Positions 35,519 through 38,542 of a DNA stretch of 38,542 nucleotides are shown here, in pieces; the stretch's first letter is position 1, and the number at the start of each line of letters is the position of its first letter. The stretch lies in the NCBI GenBank assembly GCA_902802905.1, contig CADCNT010000016.1:1-38542 (forward strand). Reading direction: 5' to 3'. The DNA comes from an uncultured Erysipelotrichaceae bacterium. GTDB taxonomy: Bacteria > Bacillota_I > Bacilli_A > RFN20 > CAG-826. Position numbers and translations under genes: made by a program. The notes beneath the pieces were generated by a model. It saw only the letters and a list, made by a program, of their open reading frames with translations, was not told the origin of the DNA and ran no database searches.

Positions 35519-35529
35519 CTTTTATTTTA
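35501..35529 (+). terminator. Plus-strand terminator closing the toxin array
   Basis: AAGTTGT-N7-ACAACTT followed by TTATTTT. It would stop plus-strand transcripts leaving the array. Confidence 0.55.
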
Positions 35530-35540
35530 TAAAAAATAAT

Positions 35541-35566
35541 AAAAAATGACTTCTTTAAAGAAGTCA
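35541..35566 (-). terminator. Intrinsic terminator of the MORN gene
   Basis: A perfect TGACTTCTTT/AAAGAAGTCA palindrome, followed on the minus strand by TTTTTATTATT. Confidence 0.9.
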
Positions 35567-35593
35567 CTGTTTGATGTTGTTTATAATTCTTGT

Positions 35594-36037
35594 TTATACG
35601 CGACGCCCATCTTTTCTTTGTTCGACATAGGCATTACCTTCTTTATCGTAGAAGATACATTCGCCTTGTAAGTTGAAGTTTTTAAAGTGTCCTTTACAGC
35701 TATTGCCATTAGGCCAATAGAAGGTGCCATAATATGGTTCGTTGTCTCTAAATTCTGCGACTACTTTGCAGCCATCTTTCCAGTAATATGTTCCCTTGCC
35801 TTCAAAGTAGCCACGGTAATCAACTTCACCAACGTATTTGTTTCCACTAGTGAAATACCATGTACCAATTACAAAATCTCCGTGGCAGAATGTGCCAACG
35901 AATTTATCACCATTATCGAAGTAGCGCGTTCCTTGTCCGTGTTTTCTATCGTCGGCGTCTACTTCACCTTCATAGTAACCGTTTTTGTAATCAATGATTT
36001 TAGTGCCACCAGCAAATAGCTTCGAAAAGAAGCCCAT
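35594..36037 (-). CDS. MORN-repeat protein
   Basis: A 147-residue protein. After a short hydrophobic/basic start (MGFFSKLFAGG) it is made of about five MORN-type units of about 20-23 residues, e.g. GYYEGEVDADDRKHGQGT, KYVGEVDYRGYFEGKGTYYW and YYGTFYWPNGNSCKGHFKN. MORN repeats form beta-hairpin sheets that bind lipids or proteins. No enzymatic domain is attached. No strong Shine-Dalgarno is visible. A structured leader or separate small RNA lies 55-215 bases upstream. Confidence 0.88.
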   Translation of the reverse strand: MGFFSKLFAGGTKIIDYKNGYYEGEVDADDRKHGQGTRYFDNGDKFVGTFCHGDFVIGTWYFTSGNKYVGEVDYRGYFEGKGTYYWKDGCKVVAEFRDNEPYYGTFYWPNGNSCKGHFKNFNLQGECIFYDKEGNAYVEQRKDGRRV

Positions 36038-36093
36038 ATATATCCCACTAAGTTATTTTCATTATACTGGTTAAATGCCTATTGATATATATG

Positions 36094-36254
36094 AAAATAA
36101 AAATGACTCATGTTGTGAGCCATTATTTGTCAACCAGGCCAGTGTCGTTCCTGGATCGCCCTGTACCACCCTTTTTATTGGGTGCGCCGTGGTCGTACAC
36201 TGAACATCACATTCAGCATTATTGCCGTAGTGACATTACATCTCCACCTTTGAC
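36094..36254 (-). ncRNA. Candidate structured RNA upstream of the MORN gene
   Basis: A minus-strand TATAAT (36261-36266) is followed by an RNA closed by TTGTCAA/TTGACAA. Inside are ATGTCAC/GTGATGT enclosing CGGC/GCTG, CACCC/GGGTG and CAGTGT/ACACTG. It ends in AATGGCTCA/TGAGTCATT plus TTTATTTT. G-U pairs fit the minus strand. It could be a free small RNA or a riboswitch-like leader. No known family was recognised. Confidence 0.55.
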
Positions 36255-36295
36255 AATTTCATTATATTAGAATGAGTGTTTTTTCAAACACTATT

Positions 36296-36392
36296 GACAA
36301 AAAACATTTCTGTGTTGTTAAATATAGAAGTCGCGGGAAGTTATGAAATATTTAACTTCGACAATTGCCCTAGAAATAGGGATTTTTTATTT
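36296..36392 (+). ncRNA. Candidate small RNA with own promoter and terminator
   Basis: TTGACA (36296-36301) precedes a short RNA with GAAGTTA/TAACTTC nested in GTCG/CGAC. A GAAA-capped terminator CCCTA-GAAA-TAGGG plus TTTTTTATTTTT follows. The -10 (TTAAAT, spacer about 18) is weak, and an alternative GTTAAATAT/ATATTTAAC stem exists. Confidence 0.5.
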
Positions 36393-36420
36393 TTCCTCTT
36401 GCGCGTCTAAAAAATGTTTG

Positions 36421-36482
36421 TTTTAATATGATTAGTGATTCGCACATGGAGATCCATCGTTGGTCTTGTGAATCATTTTTTT
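36421..36482. repeat. Convergent terminator/sRNA-like element, copy 1
   Basis: TTGTTTTAATAT precedes a hairpin TGATTCGCAC...GTGAATCA with T-runs on both strands, overlapping the 3' end of the 107-residue gene. It is homologous to the element at 36949-37018, including an internal CGTTGGT. Confidence 0.6.
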
Positions 36483-36796
36483 CTTTTTATCACTTCGATT
36501 AACGCTTTATCTTCTTTATTGATTTTTAATCCTTTCATTGTTTTCTTTCCTAATTCTCTTCTAGTACTAACCCTTGGAGAATTATGAACGAACGATACTT
36601 TAATCTTTATTGGTTCAATACTATGCTTTAGCTTTTTTCTTTTTGGACCAGGAGAGGATGTGAAAACAATAATGAAATACATGTTCTTATTATCTTTCTT
36701 TTTGTAAACTAAGGCAGGATGACCACCATGTCCATCACTATGAATATAGAACCTACCCTTTTCTATATGTTTATTGTAGATTTTCTTTCTACTCAT
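36473..36796 (-). CDS. Small basic protein of unknown function
   Basis: A 107-residue, very basic protein. AGGAGG lies 8 bases before the ATG, so it is a real gene. Visible features are GHGGHPALVYKKKDNKNM, then hydrophobic YFIIVFTSSPGP, then Lys/Arg-rich segments and the C-terminal KINKEDKALIEVIKRKK. The N-terminal HPALV plus strand pattern is faintly like small MazF/PemK-type proteins on mobile DNA, but catalytic residues cannot be matched. I do not assign a function. Confidence 0.7.
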   Translation of the reverse strand: MSRKKIYNKHIEKGRFYIHSDGHGGHPALVYKKKDNKNMYFIIVFTSSPGPKRKKLKHSIEPIKIKVSFVHNSPRVSTRRELGKKTMKGLKINKEDKALIEVIKRKK

Positions 36797-36948
36797 ATTT
36801 TTTACCTCCTGATATGAATACGACTTTCTTTTAAAACAAAAAAGTCCCTACATATATATAAGAGGGAGAAAAATCGTTTTAGCGCTCAAAAAAATTTTTA
36901 AGATTACTTTTAATTATTAATTAACTTTTTCTTGTTTTAAAAGTGCTA

Positions 36949-37018
36949 GTTTGTTTTAATATAAAAAGCGATTCGCATGTTGGGAATCCTACGTTGGTTC
37001 CGGTGAATCGCTTTTTTA
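36949..37018. repeat. Convergent terminator/sRNA-like element, copy 2
   Basis: TTGTTTTAATAT precedes AGCGATTCGC...GTGAATCGCT with T-runs on both strands, at the 3' end of the 181-residue gene. It shares layout and many bases with the element at 36421-36482. Confidence 0.6.
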
Positions 37019-37561
37019 TTTTTTAACTAAGTAGAGTAGAGAAACACTATAGATGTAGATATTTTCACTACTAGAATAGCTAAGTTTGTATCTATTATCT
37101 TTATGAGACAGCTTATAACCAGTTAAAGAAGTAGGATCACTATCATCTTCAATATTAGATACCTTAATATCATTAAACTGTAATTTATAAATAGAGACAT
37201 TATTCAAAGTGAATGATATTTCAATATTGCCTTTCCCTTTGAAGATATAGGTATCATACCCATATCCTCCGATAGAGGCTCCACTACCTTTTGTAGAGAA
37301 TCTAATATTCTCTAAATAATGATATTCACTTTGTTCACTATCATAGGAGAAGTAATATGTATCTCCTTCAACTTTTATAGAAGAGGAAGCGTCTAATATA
37401 GATGAATTGATATTATAAGAACAATAGTTAGCGATCTTCCAATCATCATAACTTCCTAGTTTAAGGAACGCTAAAAGCAGAACAGCGGTATAGCCAATCA
37501 TGATGATATTAGCTAAACCAATAACTAAATAATTACGATACTTCTTTAGTAATGTCTTCAT
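37016..37561 (-). CDS. Single-pass membrane protein with extracellular beta-rich domain
   Basis: A 181-residue protein. A basic N-terminus (MKTLLKKYRNY) is followed by one transmembrane segment at about 12-34 (LVIGLANIIMIGYTAVLLLA). An extracellular beta-rich domain of about 145 residues follows, rich in Ser/Tyr/Asp, of the jelly-roll or CBM-like kind (YYFSYDSEQSEYHYLENIRF, KGKGNIEISFTLNNV). There is no recognised motif and no clear Shine-Dalgarno. Function unknown. Confidence 0.68.
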   Translation of the reverse strand: MKTLLKKYRNYLVIGLANIIMIGYTAVLLLAFLKLGSYDDWKIANYCSYNINSSILDASSSIKVEGDTYYFSYDSEQSEYHYLENIRFSTKGSGASIGGYGYDTYIFKGKGNIEISFTLNNVSIYKLQFNDIKVSNIEDDSDPTSLTGYKLSHKDNRYKLSYSSSENIYIYSVSLLYLVKK

Positions 37562-37707
37562 GTTCTTAAATAGAATATCACATCACTAATTATCGAGATA
37601 GCATTTCAGAAGAAATACCAAATGTAAATTATTCTAATTATCTCTTAGTAAGGACGTCTTTAGTAAAAGCCAGAAATAAATAATTTATGTAAAATATCTT
37701 GATACTT

Positions 37708-37823
37708 TATTTATAAAATGAAACAATATAGTCACTTAGTTGGAGTAATCCAATTATAGTCGCCGTCGTAGAGCTTAATAGGCTCGGCGGAATACTACCC
37801 TGGCAACAGGGTTTTATTTTCTA
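37708..37823 (+). ncRNA. Duplicated small structured RNA, copy 1
   Basis: Hairpins in order: TTGGA-GTAA-TCCAA (GNRA loop), CGCCG/CGGCG enclosing GAGC-TTAATAG-GCTC, and a terminator ACCCTG-GCAA-CAGGGT plus TTTATTTT. It is near-identical to copy 2 at 38286-38402 with compensatory stem changes. It is convergent with the HTH gene. Confidence 0.7.
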
Positions 37824-37824
37824 A

Positions 37825-37856
37825 TAAAAAAGACATCCGTGTTTCAGGATGCCTAT
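37825..37856 (-). terminator. Terminator of the HTH regulator gene
   Basis: The minus strand reads GGCATCC-N8-GGATGTC followed by TTTTTTATTAG. Confidence 0.85.
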
Positions 37857-37871
37857 GCAAATAAATTGAAA

Positions 37872-38192
37872 TTATTTTGATGATGTTACTATGATTCCTG
37901 AACTAATAGGAAAATAAGGATCTTTTTTTGTCATAGATAATAATCTACACGCTGCTCCTTCAGGATGATTTCTTCCTCTTTCCCAAGCTTCTACAGTTTT
38001 AATAGACACCCCCATAAACTTAGCAAACGCTACTTGGGTAAGACCAGCCGCCATACGGATAGAACGGATTTCTTCTCTTGTAAAATGTTCAGTAGGAAAA
38101 ATGGTTATAACTGTAACCCTGGCTTTTCCTTTTCCCTTTTCATGATCAATTGCTTGATTAAGTCCGGTCTTGATGTCTTTAAAAACGCTCAT
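37872..38192 (-). CDS. HigA/NadS-like helix-turn-helix regulator, orphan antitoxin
   Basis: The protein is 106 residues from the ATG at 38192, which has CAGGAG 9 bases upstream. A farther ATG at 38246 lies in the promoter and is rejected. The C-terminal half is a Cro/C1-type HTH with IRSIRMAAGLTQVAFAKFMG, VSIKTVEAWERGRNHPEGAA and RLLSMTKKDP, the signature of HigA/NadS antitoxins in RelE/HigB systems. No toxin gene is adjacent inside the window. It has its own promoter and operator-like palindrome and is bracketed by two copies of a small RNA. Confidence 0.85.
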   Translation of the reverse strand: MSVFKDIKTGLNQAIDHEKGKGKARVTVITIFPTEHFTREEIRSIRMAAGLTQVAFAKFMGVSIKTVEAWERGRNHPEGAACRLLSMTKKDPYFPISSGIIVTSSK

Positions 38193-38218
38193 AGTGTTAT
38201 TCTCCTGCTGATAATATA

Positions 38219-38257
38219 ATTTTACCCTATTAGATATGGTATTCAATATGTATATAC
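38219..38257 (-). promoter_or_regulatory. Promoter and palindrome of the HTH regulator gene
   Basis: TTGAAT (38241-38246) and TAAAAT (38219-38224) are 16 bases apart on the minus strand. The palindrome GTATATAC (38250-38257), within a longer imperfect AATAT repeat, lies just upstream. Confidence 0.6.
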
Positions 38258-38285
38258 AATATTTTTAAAAAAGCGCTTGCAAGTA

Positions 38286-38402
38286 TATTTATAAAATGAA
38301 ACAATATAGACACTTAGTTGGAGCAATCCAATTATAGTCGCCGTCTTTTTGCTTAATAGGCTCACGGCAATACTACCCTGGTAACAGGGTTTTATTTTAT
38401 AA
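38286..38402 (+). ncRNA. Duplicated small structured RNA, copy 2
   Basis: TTGGA-GCAA-TCCAA, GCCGT/ACGGC enclosing GCTTAATAGGC, and terminator ACCCTG-GTAA-CAGGGT plus TTTATTTT. The central stem differs from copy 1 yet still pairs. Confidence 0.7.
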
Positions 38403-38432
38403 ATAAAAAGACATCCATGTTTCAGGATGTCT
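38403..38432 (-). terminator. Minus-strand terminator next to RNA copy 2
   Basis: The minus strand reads AGACATCC-N8-GGATGTCT followed by TTTTATTT. It is part of the duplicated block and would end a minus-strand gene beyond the window. Confidence 0.75.
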
Positions 38433-38460
38433 AATTGTATTAATCTGGTTCTTTAAACTA

Positions 38461-38494
38461 AAAGGTGGACAAAATTATTGATGTCCACTTTTTT
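38461..38494. terminator. Hairpin with T-run near the right edge
   Basis: GTGGAC-N12-GTCCAC followed by TTTTTTG on the plus strand. The gene it serves is not clear. Confidence 0.55.
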
Positions 38495-38542
38495 GTTTAT
38501 AACTTTGTTATGTTTTAGGCACAAGAAAAGTCCTCGTTATAA

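Larger units (their letters stand above)
34240..35520. repeat. Five-unit tandem toxin/antisense-RNA array
   Basis: The unit period is 246-258 bases. Each unit holds, in plus-strand order, TATAAT, the antisense RNA, the shared stop/terminator, the minus-strand toxin, its leader, and an ATAGAC-N8-GTCTAT inverted repeat. The last half-repeat is damaged in unit E, where the array ends. The inverted repeat would form a hairpin at the 5' end of each toxin mRNA. Confidence 0.85.

Noticed and set aside
34240-35520. CRISPR array
   Set aside because: The repeats are about 254 bases apart, vary in sequence, and contain promoters, coding sequence and terminators. No short constant repeats with unique spacers and no cas genes are present.
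36094-36254. T-box riboswitch
   Set aside because: AGGGTGGTAC is present but the following CCGCG, a matching antiterminator arm, a stem I specifier loop and an amino-acid-related downstream gene are all missing.
1-38542. Use of the mollicute code (TGA as Trp)
   Set aside because: rsmC and toxin unit D end at TGA in positions expected for stops, so the standard bacterial code fits.

Overview
The window comes from a low-GC Gram-positive bacterium, most likely an uncultured gut or rumen member of the Bacilli related to the Erysipelotrichales/Acholeplasmatales/RF39-type lineages. The reasons are AGGAGG-type ribosome binding sites, TTGACA/TATAAT promoters, the Firmicutes-type rplKA-rplJL-rsmC-rpoBC cluster, a KtrAB potassium system, and small surface proteins of a style common in such genomes. 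TGA appears to be a stop codon (rsmC ends in TGA). RpoB carries Asn at the rifampicin-contact His position, as in mollicutes.

Layout. 160-960 (minus): a PIN toxin/Phd-YefM antitoxin pair downstream of rpoC, bracketed by two nearly identical terminators. 979-11308 (minus): rplK-rplA, an L10-leader RNA, rplJ-rplL, a 16S rRNA methyltransferase, rpoB, rpoC. 11541-12959: an orphan tryptophan synthase beta chain with a helix-turn-helix domain fused to its N-terminus. 13121-15190 (plus): ktrB-ktrA. 15356-16576: a 16-residue-repeat protein, a roughly 550-nt non-coding stretch with many hairpins, a probable pseudoknot and a terminator (candidate large structured RNA), and an XRE regulator with an operator-like repeat in its promoter. 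16702-24190 (minus): a glycan locus with a secreted GH53 beta-1,4-galactanase and three membrane-anchored surface proteins carrying carbohydrate-binding-like modules. One of these has a G8 tract in the -35/-10 spacer of its promoter, suggesting phase variation. 24260-28184: nitroreductase, Sel1-repeat protein, and a membrane diguanylate cyclase under a cyclic-di-GMP-I riboswitch.

28216-33432 holds a NERD protein, an AbiEi-type antitoxin, two lipoproteins, a cyclophilin and a small membrane protein. 33487-34212 is an XRE-Nudix fusion. 34240-35520 is the most unusual part: five tandem units of about 254 bp, each with a 29-residue hydrophobic peptide gene on the minus strand and a convergent antisense RNA of about 60 nt on the plus strand. 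This has the organisation of a type I toxin-antitoxin array. 35594-38542 holds a MORN-repeat protein, several more small structured RNA candidates (one duplicated on both sides of an orphan HigA/NadS-like regulator) and two poorly characterised genes.

The left third is conserved housekeeping sequence; the right two thirds are accessory. Themes there are polysaccharide capture, c-di-GMP signalling, toxin-antitoxin and defence remnants, and a dense set of small convergent RNAs. All calls rest on reading the sequence. No database or folding program was run.
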